Part shown: positions 24,932 through 33,678 of the stretch, in pieces
Layout of the letters: each line of letters begins with the position of its first letter
How positions within the stretch are numbered: the first letter of the stretch is position 1
Assembly (NCBI RefSeq): GCF_014207745.1
Contig: NZ_JACHJB010000001.1
Span: forward strand, 744,001 to 808,000
DNA length: 64,000 nucleotides
Source of the DNA: Nonomuraea muscovyensis
Lineage (GTDB): Bacteria > Actinomycetota > Actinomycetes > Streptosporangiales > Streptosporangiaceae
Direction: 5' to 3'
The notes under the pieces: generated by a model
Seen by the model: only the letters and a program-made list of their open reading frames with translations
What the model was told of the DNA's origin: nothing
The model's database searches: none
Made by a program: the position numbers and the translations under genes

Positions 24932-26482
24932 TCACACTACCGCTGGTTCCTTGACCTCGGACTGCGGGACGGGCCGGGGCTTGCCCGGCATCCACTTCGC
25001 GACCACGGCGACACCGGCCAGCGCGATCACCGCGGAGACCAGGGCCGTGACGTGCATGCCGTCGATGAAGGCGGCGAACGCCGGCTTGAGGATGGCCTGG
25101 CCCTGCTCGCCGAGGCTCCCGGCCGCGCCGACCGTCGCCATGATCGACTCACCGGCGGCGTGCCGGGCGTCCGCGGGCAGCGCCGACAGCGCGGGGGCGA
25201 CCTCGCCGCGGTAGGTCGAGGACAGCACCGAGCCGAGCACGGCGACGCCGAGGGCACCGGCGACCTGGCGGACGGTGTTGCTCATGGCCGAGCCGACGCC
25301 GGCCTTCTCCCGAGGCAGCGACTCCATGATCGCGGTCGTGGCGGGCGGCATGATGTTGGCCATCGCGGCGCCCTGGACGAAGAAGACGACCTCGATGAGG
25401 AGGACCGGGGTGTTCGCGTCGAAGAGCGCGTAGCTCGCCAGCACCACCGCGATGACCGCCATGCTGACCGTGGAGGCCAGCTTGGCCCCGAACTTCTGGT
25501 TCACCCGCTGGCTGAGCGGCGCGAAGATGAGCTGCGCCGCGGCGAACGGGATCATCAGGGCACCCGCCTCGATCGGGCTGAACCCGAGCACGATCTGCAG
25601 GTAGAAGGTCAGGAAGAACATCCCGCCCATCATCGCGAAGAAGACGATGCCCATCATGCCGATGGCCGAGGAGAAGCGGACGTTGGCGAAGCTGCGCACG
25701 TCGAAGATGGGGTGGTCGATGCGCCGCTCCCACCAGACGAACAGGCCGAGCACCGCGACGCCGATCAGCGACGGGACGTACACCTCGGGACTGGTCACGG
25801 TGGCCAGCTCGCCGCCGCGGATGATGCCGTAGACCACGGCCACCAGACCGACGATCGACAACAGCACGCCGACGGGGTCGAGCCGGGACGGCCTCGGGTC
25901 ACGCGACTCGGGCACGATTGTGGCGATGAGCACCATGCTGATCAGCACGATCGGCACGTTGATCAGGAAGACCGAGCCCCACCAGAAGTTCTCGATCAGC
26001 AGGCCGCCGGTGATCGGGCCGATCGCCACGGCCAGGCCGACGCCGCCCGCCCAGATGCCGATCGCCTTGCCGCGCTCGGCGGGCGGGAAGATGTTGGAGA
26101 TGATCGCCAACGTGGCCGGCATGATGGCCGCACCGCCGATGCCCATCGCCGCCCTGGCCAGGATCAGCTGGGTGGGGTCCTGGGCGTAGGCGCTGGCCAG
26201 CGACGACAGCCCGAACAGCGCCATGCCGACGAAGAGCATGCGCTTGCGGCCCGTGCGGTCGCCGATCACCCCGAAGGTGAACAGCAGGCCGGCGAACACC
26301 AGCGTGTAGGAGTTGATCGCCCACTCCAGCTCGCTCTGCGTCGCGCCCAAGCCCTGGACGGGGTCGGCGATGGTCTTCATCGCCACGTTGAGGATGGTGT
26401 TGTCGAGCACGACCGCCAGCAGGCTGAACACCAGCACGCCGAGGATGGTCCACCGGCGTGGGTGGCCTGTGTCCGTGTTCAT
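24932..26482 (-). CDS. MFS transporter, DHA2 (EmrB/QacA) type, 14 TM
   Basis: 516 residues with fourteen hydrophobic segments. DHA2 landmarks are present: LDNTILNVAMKTI in TM1, GVIGDRTGRKRMLFVG between TM2 and TM3, and GIGGAAIMPATLAIISNIFPPAERGKAIGIW through TM4 and TM5. It is a proton-driven exporter of drugs or toxic metabolites. It is the first gene of an operon with its TetR regulator. The upstream 90 nt are AT-richer and hold repeated CGATACG and GTTTCGCAA elements. Confidence 0.92.
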   Translation of the reverse strand: MNTDTGHPRRWTILGVLVFSLLAVVLDNTILNVAMKTIADPVQGLGATQSELEWAINSYTLVFAGLLFTFGVIGDRTGRKRMLFVGMALFGLSSLASAYAQDPTQLILARAAMGIGGAAIMPATLAIISNIFPPAERGKAIGIWAGGVGLAVAIGPITGGLLIENFWWGSVFLINVPIVLISMVLIATIVPESRDPRPSRLDPVGVLLSIVGLVAVVYGIIRGGELATVTSPEVYVPSLIGVAVLGLFVWWERRIDHPIFDVRSFANVRFSSAIGMMGIVFFAMMGGMFFLTFYLQIVLGFSPIEAGALMIPFAAAQLIFAPLSQRVNQKFGAKLASTVSMAVIAVVLASYALFDANTPVLLIEVVFFVQGAAMANIMPPATTAIMESLPREKAGVGSAMSNTVRQVAGALGVAVLGSVLSSTYRGEVAPALSALPADARHAAGESIMATVGAAGSLGEQGQAILKPAFAAFIDGMHVTALVSAVIALAGVAVVAKWMPGKPRPVPQSEVKEPAVV

Positions 26483-26499
26483 GGGGGACCCTTCAATTT

Positions 26500-26569
26500 C
26501 GATACGTCAAAGTTTCGCAACAGGACCGTATCGCATGTTATTCCGATACGCAACAGTGTCGTTTCGCAA
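26500..26569. promoter_or_regulatory. cluster of half-sites upstream of the DHA2 exporter
   Basis: CGATACG occurs at 26500-26506 and 26544-26550, and its reverse complement CGTATCG at 26527-26533. The last two form an inverted repeat with a 10-nt spacer. GTTTCGCAA occurs twice (26512-26520, 26561-26569). The density suggests several TetR dimers bind here over the promoter. Confidence 0.6.
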
Positions 26570-26686
26570 TCCCGCCAGAGGGCGCGAACCCCCCGACCGG
26601 CCGCCCCCGCCGCCCGGCCGGACGGGGCTACCGGGGCGGGACCGCGGCACCACCGGCCGGACCACCGGCGAGACCACTGGGCGGGG

Positions 26687-27904
26687 TCAGCCAGCCGTCA
26701 CCTTCGCCGGCGGCTCGGCGGGCACGTGGATCGGCTCGGCGAGGGGGCGCCGGCCCAGGAACGGCAGCGCGACCAGCGCCATGGCGACGCTGACAGTCCC
26801 CGCCACCGCGAACGCCCAGCCGGGCCCGTGGGAGTCGATGATCAGCCCGGCGATGGGCGCGGAGGCCGCCCCGCCGACGAGCAGGGCCGTGCCGTGCAAC
26901 CCCATCGCCTCGCCCCGCGCGGCCGCGGGCACCCGGCGGCTCACCATGTCGACCGTGGACGACAGCGCCGGCGCACACAGCACCCCGGCGGGCAGCAGCG
27001 CCAGCACCAGCCAGCGCCAGTCGCCGCCGGCCAGACCCACCGGCACCGTCAGCAACCCCATCGACGTGATGAGGACGAGCGGCGACACACCCCGGCTCAG
27101 CCCGCCGTAGACGAACCCGCCGAGCAGGGAGTAGGCGCACCAAATGCCTACGGCGAGACCCACCCACTCGGTCCGCCCGGCCTGCTTCATGGTGCCGACC
27201 AGCGCCAGCTCACTCGCCGTGAGCACGAACGTGGCCGAGGCCGCGATGCCCAGGACCGCGACGAAGCCGGGCGTCAGCCACCGGCGCCGCGGCACCCGCG
27301 CAGCGGGCCGCTCCAGCTCCTCGGCGGAGCGGACCGGCGGGTCGAGCACGATCAGCGCGAGCCCCGCCGCCGTCGTGCCGGCCGCGATGACACCCAGCGT
27401 CGGACCGCTGCCCAGCGCGGTCATCCCGGCCACGGCCAGCGCCGGCCCGGTCATGTAGGACAGCTCGACCAGCATCGAGTCGAGGGAGAAGCCCATGCGG
27501 CGCTGCTCCAGCGGCACCATGGCGGCCAGGCACTGCCTGATCACGCTGAACACCGGCAGCGCCAGCAGCCCGGCGACCGCCGCCGCGACGACCAGCACCG
27601 GATAGGGCAGCGCCCAGGCGCACGACCAGAAGACCGCCTGCGCGGCGGTCGTGACGGCGAGCACGGGCCGCAGGCCGTGGCGGTCGACGAACCTTCCCGA
27701 CAGCGGTGAGCCCACCGCCATGCCGACGGTGCTCGCCGCGGTGACGAGCCCCGCCCTGCCGAAACCCAGCCCCAGGCCGTGGACGACGTGCAGCGTGAGC
27801 GCCATCCCCATCGCGGTGGACGGGATGCGGGCCAGCAGCCCCACGAGCAGCAGGGTCCGCACGCCAGGAAGCCTGAGCAGACGCCGGTAAGGTTCGATGG
27901 ACAT
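26687..27904 (-). CDS. MFS transporter (12 TM)
   Basis: 405 residues with about twelve spans. The MFS loop between TM2 and TM3 is GSPLSGRFVDRHGLRPVLAV, less basic than the classical motif. The centre of the protein has a long cytosolic loop (AEELERPAARVPRRRWL). No regulator is adjacent and the substrate is unknown. It is divergent from panB, with a 133-nt gap; a link to pantothenate or its products is possible but not shown. Confidence 0.85.
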   Translation of the reverse strand: MSIEPYRRLLRLPGVRTLLLVGLLARIPSTAMGMALTLHVVHGLGLGFGRAGLVTAASTVGMAVGSPLSGRFVDRHGLRPVLAVTTAAQAVFWSCAWALPYPVLVVAAAVAGLLALPVFSVIRQCLAAMVPLEQRRMGFSLDSMLVELSYMTGPALAVAGMTALGSGPTLGVIAAGTTAAGLALIVLDPPVRSAEELERPAARVPRRRWLTPGFVAVLGIAASATFVLTASELALVGTMKQAGRTEWVGLAVGIWCAYSLLGGFVYGGLSRGVSPLVLITSMGLLTVPVGLAGGDWRWLVLALLPAGVLCAPALSSTVDMVSRRVPAAARGEAMGLHGTALLVGGAASAPIAGLIIDSHGPGWAFAVAGTVSVAMALVALPFLGRRPLAEPIHVPAEPPAKVTAG

Positions 27905-28037
27905 GTTGATTGCTTACCTCCCCACCTATTGTGGCAAGGAGCACCGACACTTTCCCACCGGGTTTCGGCGGTGGCATCATCGAAGGAGTCCGGGGACGCC
28001 GCTGGGGCGCCTCGAGACCTTTCCTGGAGGGTCGATC

Positions 28038-28886
28038 ATGTCCTCTTCCGCCATCCCCCCGAACACGGGCGCGCTCTACGGCGGCATCGCGGGTCGCAGG
28101 GTGACCGTCCGCGACATCGCCGCCGCCAAGGAGCGCCACGAGAAGTGGCCCGTGCTCACGGCCTACGACGCGATGACCGCGCGCGTGTTCGACGAGGCGG
28201 GCATCCCCGTCCTGCTCGTCGGAGACTCCGCCGCCATGGTCGTCTACGGCCACGACTCCACGGTGCCCGTCACCGTCGACGACCTGCTGCCGCTGACCGC
28301 CGCCGTGGTGCGGGGCTCCTCGCGCGCCCTCGTGGTGGCCGACCTGCCGTTCGGCTCCTACCAGTCGTCGCCGGAACAGGCGCTCGGGTCGGCCGTCCGC
28401 TTCATGAAGGAGGCCGGCGCGCACGCGGTCAAGCTGGAGGGCGGTCGCCGGGTCCTGCCCCAGGTGGAGGCCCTGGTCTCGGCCGGCGTGCCCGTCATGG
28501 GCCACCTCGGCCTCACGCCGCAGTCGGTGAACGTCCTCGGCGGCTACCGCGTCCAGGGGCGTGGCGAGTCGGGCGAGGAGCTGATGAAGGACGCCAAGGA
28601 CCTCGAACGCGCCGGGGCGTTCGCGGTGGTGCTCGAGTGCGTGCCCGCCGAACTGGCCGAACGGGTCACCACGTCGCTGTCGATCCCGACGATCGGCATC
28701 GGCGCCGGGCCCGGCACGGACGCGCAGGTGCTGGTCTGGCAGGACTTCATGGGCCTCACGCCGCGCCCGGCCAGGTTCGTCAAGCGGTACGGCGACCTCG
28801 CCGGCGACCTGGACCGCGCGGCCCGCGCCTTCGCCGCCGACGTCGCCACGGGCGCCTTCCCCGCCCCGGAACACACCTACACCTGA
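28038..28886 (+). CDS. panB: 3-methyl-2-oxobutanoate hydroxymethyltransferase
   Basis: 282 residues, the family length. It converts alpha-ketoisovalerate plus methylene-tetrahydrofolate to ketopantoate, the first step of pantothenate synthesis. Key segments include VLLVGDSAAMVVYGHDSTVPVT (Mg-binding Asp), VVADLPFGSYQ (second Asp), AVKLEGG (Lys) and AFAVVLECVPAELA (Glu), and GIGAGPGTDAQVLVWQD. The ATG at 28038 has GGAGGG 6 nt upstream. panC and panD are not adjacent. A strong hairpin follows the stop. Confidence 0.96.
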   Translation: MSSSAIPPNTGALYGGIAGRRVTVRDIAAAKERHEKWPVLTAYDAMTARVFDEAGIPVLLVGDSAAMVVYGHDSTVPVTVDDLLPLTAAVVRGSSRALVVADLPFGSYQSSPEQALGSAVRFMKEAGAHAVKLEGGRRVLPQVEALVSAGVPVMGHLGLTPQSVNVLGGYRVQGRGESGEELMKDAKDLERAGAFAVVLECVPAELAERVTTSLSIPTIGIGAGPGTDAQVLVWQDFMGLTPRPARFVKRYGDLAGDLDRAARAFAADVATGAFPAPEHTYT

Positions 28887-28901
28887 CCCCGGCCCCTGAC
28901 C

Positions 28902-28943
28902 CCGGCACGCGCGGCCGCCCTCTCAAGGGGGGCCGCGTGCCGG
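28902..28943. terminator. bidirectional GC-rich hairpin
   Basis: A long imperfect inverted repeat (CCGGCACGCG... pairing with ...GCGTGCCGG) around a TCTCAA loop. It lies between the convergent panB and dehydratase genes. Confidence 0.75.
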
Positions 28944-28984
28944 CGCGTGACCGTCCTGGACGGGCGCCCCGTGTGGCCGGGTGG

Positions 28985-29989
28985 TCAGTCCGTGACGAGG
29001 GTGGCCGGGTCGGTGTTGGAGCCGCAGACCACGACCACGACCCGCTCCCCCGGCTCGGGCGCGTACGCGCCCGACAGCAGCGCCGCGTACGCGGTGGCGC
29101 CCGCGTGCTCGGCCACCACGCGGTGCCGCTGCCACAGGGCTCGGCGGGCCGCCACGATGGCGTCGTCCGTGACGAGCAGGCTGCGCACCCCGGCGCGGGA
29201 GCAGATGTCGTAGGCCGTCTCGCCGAGCCGGGTGGCGCCGAGCGCGTCGGCCGCGACCCCGCTCACCTCCACCGGCACCGGTCCGCCCGCCCGCAGGGCC
29301 GCGTGCAGCGTGGGGATGCGCTCCGGCTCGACGGCGACGATCCGGGGCACGGGCCGAGGCACGGGCCTGGGCACGGGCCGCCCACCGGCCCCAGGTTCGG
29401 AGGCGGGTGCGGCGGGCGAGGTGGCCGCGTCCAGGGCCCCGGTGCCGACGGTGATGCCGGCGATGAAGCCGCCACCGCCCACCGCGACCAGAACCGTGTC
29501 CACCCCGCCGGTCTGCGCGACGATCTCCAGGCCCGTGGTGCCCTGCCCGGCGATCACCTCCGGCTGGTCGTAGGCGTGCACCTGCAGCGCCCCGGTCGAG
29601 GCGGCCCGCTCGGCCGCCGCCTGCGCCGCCTGCGCGTAGATGGCACCCGTCTGGCGGATCTCGGCGCCGAGGGCGCGCAGGCCGGCGACCTTCACCGGGC
29701 TCGTCACCTCGGGCACGAAGATCTCGGCGCGGACGCCGAGCGCGCGGGCCGCGTAGGCGACGGCGAGCCCGTGGTTGCCGCCGCTGGCGGCGATCACACC
29801 GCTGTCCGGCAGCCGCCCGGCCGACAGGATCCGGTTGAACGCCCCGCGCGCCTTGAACGACCCCGAGTGCTGCAACTGCTCCAGCTTGAGAAACAGCCCC
29901 GGCGAGATCTCCAGGACCGGCGTGCGCAGCACGTGCCCGGCGATCCGCCCGGCCGCGCCCGTCACATCCTCGTACGTCACCGTCTCCAC
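28985..29989 (-). CDS. PLP-dependent threonine/serine dehydratase-like enzyme
   Basis: 334 residues, fold type II PLP enzyme. Lys46 in HSGSFKARGA binds PLP, SGGNHGLA is the substrate loop, and VAVGGGGFIAGI binds the cofactor phosphate. It likely eliminates water from threonine or serine, or racemises serine. No ACT domain is present, so it resembles a catabolic or biosynthetic-lite enzyme rather than feedback-controlled IlvA. An insertion rich in Ala, Pro and Gly (about 186-216) includes three Pro-Val-Pro-Arg units from a 12-nt tandem repeat and lies between core strands. Convergent with panB. Confidence 0.88.
   Translation of the reverse strand: METVTYEDVTGAAGRIAGHVLRTPVLEISPGLFLKLEQLQHSGSFKARGAFNRILSAGRLPDSGVIAASGGNHGLAVAYAARALGVRAEIFVPEVTSPVKVAGLRALGAEIRQTGAIYAQAAQAAAERAASTGALQVHAYDQPEVIAGQGTTGLEIVAQTGGVDTVLVAVGGGGFIAGITVGTGALDAATSPAAPASEPGAGGRPVPRPVPRPVPRIVAVEPERIPTLHAALRAGGPVPVEVSGVAADALGATRLGETAYDICSRAGVRSLLVTDDAIVAARRALWQRHRVVAEHAGATAYAALLSGAYAPEPGERVVVVVCGSNTDPATLVTD
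29346..29381 (-). repeat. three 12-nt tandem units in the dehydratase gene
   Basis: Three consecutive near-identical 12-nt units encode Pro-Val-Pro-Arg repeats inside a loop of the PLP enzyme. Confidence 0.85.
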
Positions 29990-30026
29990 GTGCGCCCCCC
30001 GAATCGTCCGGCCGAGGGCATGAATG

Positions 30027-31199
30027 CTATGCCAGCGCCTGTTCGATGTCGGCCCAGAGGTCCTCGGGGTGCTCGATGCCCACGGCGATGCGGACGGTGC
30101 CCTCGCCGATGCCGTGCCTGGCCAGTTCGTCGGCGTTGAGCGCGCGGTGCGAGGTGGTCGCCGGGTGCAGGGTGAGCGTCTCGACGCCGCCGAGCGAGGG
30201 GGCGAGCAGTGCCAGCCGTACCCTGCTCATGAACCTCTCCCCCGCGGCGCGCCCGCCCGCCAGGTCGAACGAGAACACCCCGCCGAAGTCCGGCAACAGC
30301 TTGCCGGCGATCTCGTACGACGGGTGCGACGGCAGTCCGGGCCAGTGCACGGCCGAGACGGCCGGGTGCTCGGCGAGCCGGGTGGCGAGCAGGCGGGCGT
30401 TGGAGCAGTGGCGCTCCATCCGCAGCGCCAGCGTCTGCAGGCCGCGCAGCGTGAGCCAGGCGGCGAACGGGTCGGCCGAGGCGCCCAGCTCGATCGCGTA
30501 GTGCCACACCTTCTTGTACAGCTCGTCGGTGGCGAAGACGGCCAGCCCGCCGACCACGTCGGTGTGCCCGGACAGGTACTTGGTCGTCGAGTGGACGACG
30601 ACGTCGGCGCCGTGCTCGATGGGACGGCAGAGCAGGGGCGAGGCGAAGGTGTTGTCCACCACCGACACCAGCCCCAGCTCGCGGGCCGCCGCGCACATGG
30701 CGGGCAGGTCGGCGACCAGGGTCATCGGGTTGGAGATGGTCTCCAGGTAGACGAGCCTGGTCTCGGGCCGCACGGCGGCGCGCAGCGCGTCGGGGTCGTG
30801 CTCGGGGACGTGGGTGACGGTGACGCCGAACCTGGCGACCAGGTCGTTGAGCATCGCGGCCGTGCCGCCGTACAGCGACTTCTGCGCGATGAGGTGGTCG
30901 CCCGGCTTGAGCAGGCCGAGCAGCACGGTGTTGATCGCGCCCATGCCGGATCCGGTGGCGACGGCGCCGGCGCCCCCCTCCAGGTCCGACACGGCCTGCT
31001 CGAGGGAACGCACGGTGGGGTTGCTGTAGCGGCCGTACACGAACGGACCGTCGGGGCGCCCCATCGCCTCCGCCATCACCGCGGGGTCGTCGAAGACGAA
31101 CCCGGAGGTCTGGTAGAGCGGCATGGTGATCGGGCGGCTGTGCTCGACCGGCGGCTGGGGCAGGTGGACGGTCCGGGTTTCGGGACGGAGTGGGGTCAT
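30027..31199 (-). CDS. Cys/Met-metabolism PLP enzyme (cystathionine gamma-lyase/synthase type)
   Basis: 390 residues. Features of the family run in order: PLYQTSGFVFDD, YGRYSNPTVRSLE, SGMGAINTVLLGLLKPGDH, and HSTTKYLSGHTDVVGG, where Lys binds PLP. The last part, GGVETLTLHPATTSHR, is the usual substrate-binding tail. It could be a cystathionine gamma-lyase, gamma-synthase or methionine gamma-lyase; motif reading does not separate them. ATG at 31199 is preferred over an upstream codon at 31241. It is divergent from a MocR-type regulator that probably controls it. Confidence 0.88.
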   Translation of the reverse strand: MTPLRPETRTVHLPQPPVEHSRPITMPLYQTSGFVFDDPAVMAEAMGRPDGPFVYGRYSNPTVRSLEQAVSDLEGGAGAVATGSGMGAINTVLLGLLKPGDHLIAQKSLYGGTAAMLNDLVARFGVTVTHVPEHDPDALRAAVRPETRLVYLETISNPMTLVADLPAMCAAARELGLVSVVDNTFASPLLCRPIEHGADVVVHSTTKYLSGHTDVVGGLAVFATDELYKKVWHYAIELGASADPFAAWLTLRGLQTLALRMERHCSNARLLATRLAEHPAVSAVHWPGLPSHPSYEIAGKLLPDFGGVFSFDLAGGRAAGERFMSRVRLALLAPSLGGVETLTLHPATTSHRALNADELARHGIGEGTVRIAVGIEHPEDLWADIEQALA

Positions 31200-31237
31200 G
31201 CCACCAGGATGTCCGGAAAAAGTGCCGGATGTCAGAT

Positions 31238-31273
31238 CCAATGACGCACAATTGGTTCATGAATGGGGCCAAT
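31238..31273. promoter_or_regulatory. CCAAT/ATTGG elements between the lyase and MocR genes
   Basis: CCAAT at 31238-31242 and ATTGG at 31251-31255 form an inverted repeat with an 8-nt spacer, and a second CCAAT lies at 31269-31273. Such repeated half-sites fit a MocR operator. They sit in a local AT-rich patch at the likely start of the mocR transcript. Confidence 0.4.
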
Positions 31274-32746
31274 ATGGATGACCTTGTCGACCTGCTCGGG
31301 CGGTGGGCGTCCGGACGGGGGCCGCTCTATCTGCTGCTGGCGGCCCGGTTCCGGGCGCTGATCGACGACGGGGTGCTGGCTTCGGGCATGCCGCTGCCGC
31401 CCGACAGGACGCTGGCGCGGCGGCTGGCCGTGGGCCGGGGCACGGTGGTGGCCGCGTACGACCTGCTGCAGCAGGAGGGCCGGGTCACGCGCCGCCAGGG
31501 CAGCGGCACCAGGGTGGCCCCGATGGAGCTGCCCGCCACCCGGACGGCCGACGGCGTGGTGGCCAACCCGCTGTTGCAACACATCCTGCACCCGCCGGAC
31601 GGCGTGCGGCTGCTGACCTGCGCCGCGCCGGACGGCCCCCCGCCGGAGCTGCTGGAGGCCTACCAGGAGGGCGCCGGACGGCTCTCGACCGTGCGCGACA
31701 TGGGCTACCACCCGGCGGGCCTCGCGGAGCTGCGCGAGGAGCTGGCCGCCTACTACCGAGGCCGTGGGCTGCCCACGACCGCGTCGGAGATCCTGGTCAC
31801 GACGGGGGCGCAGCAGGCGCTCACGCTGCTGGCGGGGCTGCTGGTGTCGCCCGGCGACACGGTGCTCACCCAGTCGCCGACGTACCCGGGGGCGCTGGAG
31901 GTGTTCCGGCACGCCGCCGCGGTGGTCCGGCCCGTGTCCCTGGCCGGCCCGGCCGGACCCGGCGGGTCGCCCGTCCCGGCCGGCGTGGCGCGCGAACGGC
32001 CCGCGCCGGCGGAGGCGCCGCGCGAGCGGCCCGCGCTGGTCTACGCGGTGCCGACCGCGAGCAACCCCACCGGGTCCGTCATGGGAGCCGGCGACCGCAG
32101 GCGGCTGGCGCGGCTGGCCGCCGGGCACGACATCCCGCTGGTCGACGACGAGGCGTGCGCCGAGCTGTGCTTCTCCGGCGACACCCCTCCGCCGGTGGCC
32201 TCCTACGCCACCGGCGAGCACGTGATCACGATCGGGTCGATGAGCAAGCTGGTGTGGGGCGGGCTGCGGGTCGGCTGGATCCGCGCCTCGGCCCCGCTGA
32301 TCTCCCGGCTGGCGCGGCTGCGCGCCGTGCACGACCTGGGCGGCGAGGCGCTGAGCCAGCTCGCCGCCGCGGCGCTGCTGCGGCGGCTGGCGGAGATCCG
32401 GCCGGTACGGGTCCGGGCGCTGAGCGAGAGCCACGACCACCTGTGCGAGCTGCTGCGCACGCACCTGCCGTCGTGGTCGTTCGAGCCGGCGCTCGGCGGT
32501 CAGACGCTCTGGGTACGGGTGCCGCGCGGCGACGTGGACTCCTTCTCCCAGGTGGCGCTGCGCCACGGGGTGGCGGTGCCGCCCGGACGGGCGTTCGACC
32601 CGCTCGGCGGGCACGCCGACCACATGCGGCTGCACTTCCTGTTCCCCCGCGAGGAACTGTCGGCGGCGGTGCGCGACCTGGCCGCCGCCTGGCACGCCTA
32701 CGACGGAACCCGGCGAGGGAACTCGCGCCACGCCCTCATCGTCTGA
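31259..32746 (+). CDS. MocR/PdxR-like regulator (GntR helix plus aminotransferase domain)
   Basis: About 495 residues. Residues ~15-80 form a GntR winged helix (GPLYLLLAARFRALIDDGVLASGMPLP... LAVGRGTVVAAYDLL). The remainder is a fold-type I aminotransferase-like domain with TTGAQQALTLLAGLL, SNPTGS, DDEACAELCFSG and the PLP Lys in IGSMSKLVWGGLRVGW. It is therefore a PLP- or amino-acid-sensing regulator. The start is uncertain: ATG at 31259, or 31274 with GGGG upstream. A hairpin follows the stop. It likely regulates the divergent Cys/Met enzyme. Confidence 0.9.
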   Translation: MNGANMDDLVDLLGRWASGRGPLYLLLAARFRALIDDGVLASGMPLPPDRTLARRLAVGRGTVVAAYDLLQQEGRVTRRQGSGTRVAPMELPATRTADGVVANPLLQHILHPPDGVRLLTCAAPDGPPPELLEAYQEGAGRLSTVRDMGYHPAGLAELREELAAYYRGRGLPTTASEILVTTGAQQALTLLAGLLVSPGDTVLTQSPTYPGALEVFRHAAAVVRPVSLAGPAGPGGSPVPAGVARERPAPAEAPRERPALVYAVPTASNPTGSVMGAGDRRRLARLAAGHDIPLVDDEACAELCFSGDTPPPVASYATGEHVITIGSMSKLVWGGLRVGWIRASAPLISRLARLRAVHDLGGEALSQLAAAALLRRLAEIRPVRVRALSESHDHLCELLRTHLPSWSFEPALGGQTLWVRVPRGDVDSFSQVALRHGVAVPPGRAFDPLGGHADHMRLHFLFPREELSAAVRDLAAAWHAYDGTRRGNSRHALIV

Positions 32747-32763
32747 CGCTCCACCTGACGCCT

Positions 32764-32794
32764 CCCGGCCGCCGACGCTCCACGAGCGGCCGGG
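32764..32794 (+). terminator. hairpin after the MocR-type gene
   Basis: Perfect 9-nt arms CCCGGCCGC (32764-32772) and GCGGCCGGG (32786-32794) with a 13-nt loop, 18 nt past the stop. Confidence 0.65.
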
Positions 32795-32898
32795 GCACCG
32801 CGCGGGCGCCGGGGGGGTTGGTGCTCCACCCTGCGCCGGAGCTCCGCCCTGAGCTGACACGGCCGTCGGCGCCGGACCGGTTGCGCCAGCCTTGAGGC

Positions 32899-33633
32899 AT
32901 GACGACGACCTTCCTCCTCCTGCACAGCCCGGCCGTGGGGCCGGCGACCTGGGCGCCGGTGGCCGCGGCCCTGGAGCGCCGGGGCCACGCCGCCGTGGTG
33001 CCCGACCTGACCCGGGTGACCTCGGACGGCCCGCCCTACTGGCCGCGCGTGGTGGAGGCGGTGCGGGCCACCCTTCGGGAAACCGCGCCGGAGGCGGCGC
33101 CCGGGACGCCGCCCGCGAAGGCGCCCGGCACCCCGATCGTGCTGGTCGCGCACAGCAACGCGGGGCTGTTCGCGCCGGTGGTGAAGGAAGGGCTGGGCGA
33201 CCGGGTGGTGGCGTGCGTCTTCGCCGAGGCCCGCCTGCCGCCCTCGGCCGGCCTCGTGCCGACGGCCGAGGCGGGATTCCTGCCGTTCCTGCGCGAGCTG
33301 GCCGGCGAGAGCGGGGTGCTGCCCCGGTGGACCGACTGGTGGAGCGACGCGGACGTCGCGGCCCTGCTGCCCGACCCGGCCGTGCGGGCCGTGGTGGTGG
33401 CCGAGCAGCCGCGGTTGCCGCTCGGCTACTACACGCAGCCCGTTCCGGTGCCGGCGGGCTGGGACGAGGTGCGGTGTTCGTGCCTGTGGTACGGCCCGCC
33501 GTACGAGGAGGTGGCGCGGGAGGCGCAGCGGCGCGGCTGGCCCGTGACCAGGGTGCCCGGCTCCCACCTGCACCAGCTCGTCGATCCGGAGGCGGTCACC
33601 GACGCGCTGCTCACGCTGTCGCGCAGGTCGTGA
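32899..33633 (+). CDS. alpha/beta-hydrolase
   Basis: 244 residues. The fold opens FLLLHSPAVGPATWAPVAAALERRGH (oxyanion loop). The nucleophile elbow is VAHSNAGLF (Ser), and the C-terminus has a catalytic-type GSHLHQLVDPEAVTDAL (His, with Asp from the preceding strand). A 20-residue Ala/Pro-rich insertion precedes the elbow. The substrate is unknown. It stands alone before the ABC exporter operon. Confidence 0.8.
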   Translation: MTTTFLLLHSPAVGPATWAPVAAALERRGHAAVVPDLTRVTSDGPPYWPRVVEAVRATLRETAPEAAPGTPPAKAPGTPIVLVAHSNAGLFAPVVKEGLGDRVVACVFAEARLPPSAGLVPTAEAGFLPFLRELAGESGVLPRWTDWWSDADVAALLPDPAVRAVVVAEQPRLPLGYYTQPVPVPAGWDEVRCSCLWYGPPYEEVAREAQRRGWPVTRVPGSHLHQLVDPEAVTDALLTLSRRS

Positions 33634-33678
33634 ATTCTTCACTGTCCACCGCGGACTCGACCCGGAAGAGTCGTGGGC

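Noticed and set aside
24755-27709. Very long open reading frames antisense to the transporter genes (for example 24755-27709)
   Set aside because: They lack ribosome binding sites, are rich in Arg/Gly/His/Pro as expected for the complementary strand of high-GC genes, and match no family. The same holds for other long antisense frames, such as those opposite the GH genes and the XDH subunit.
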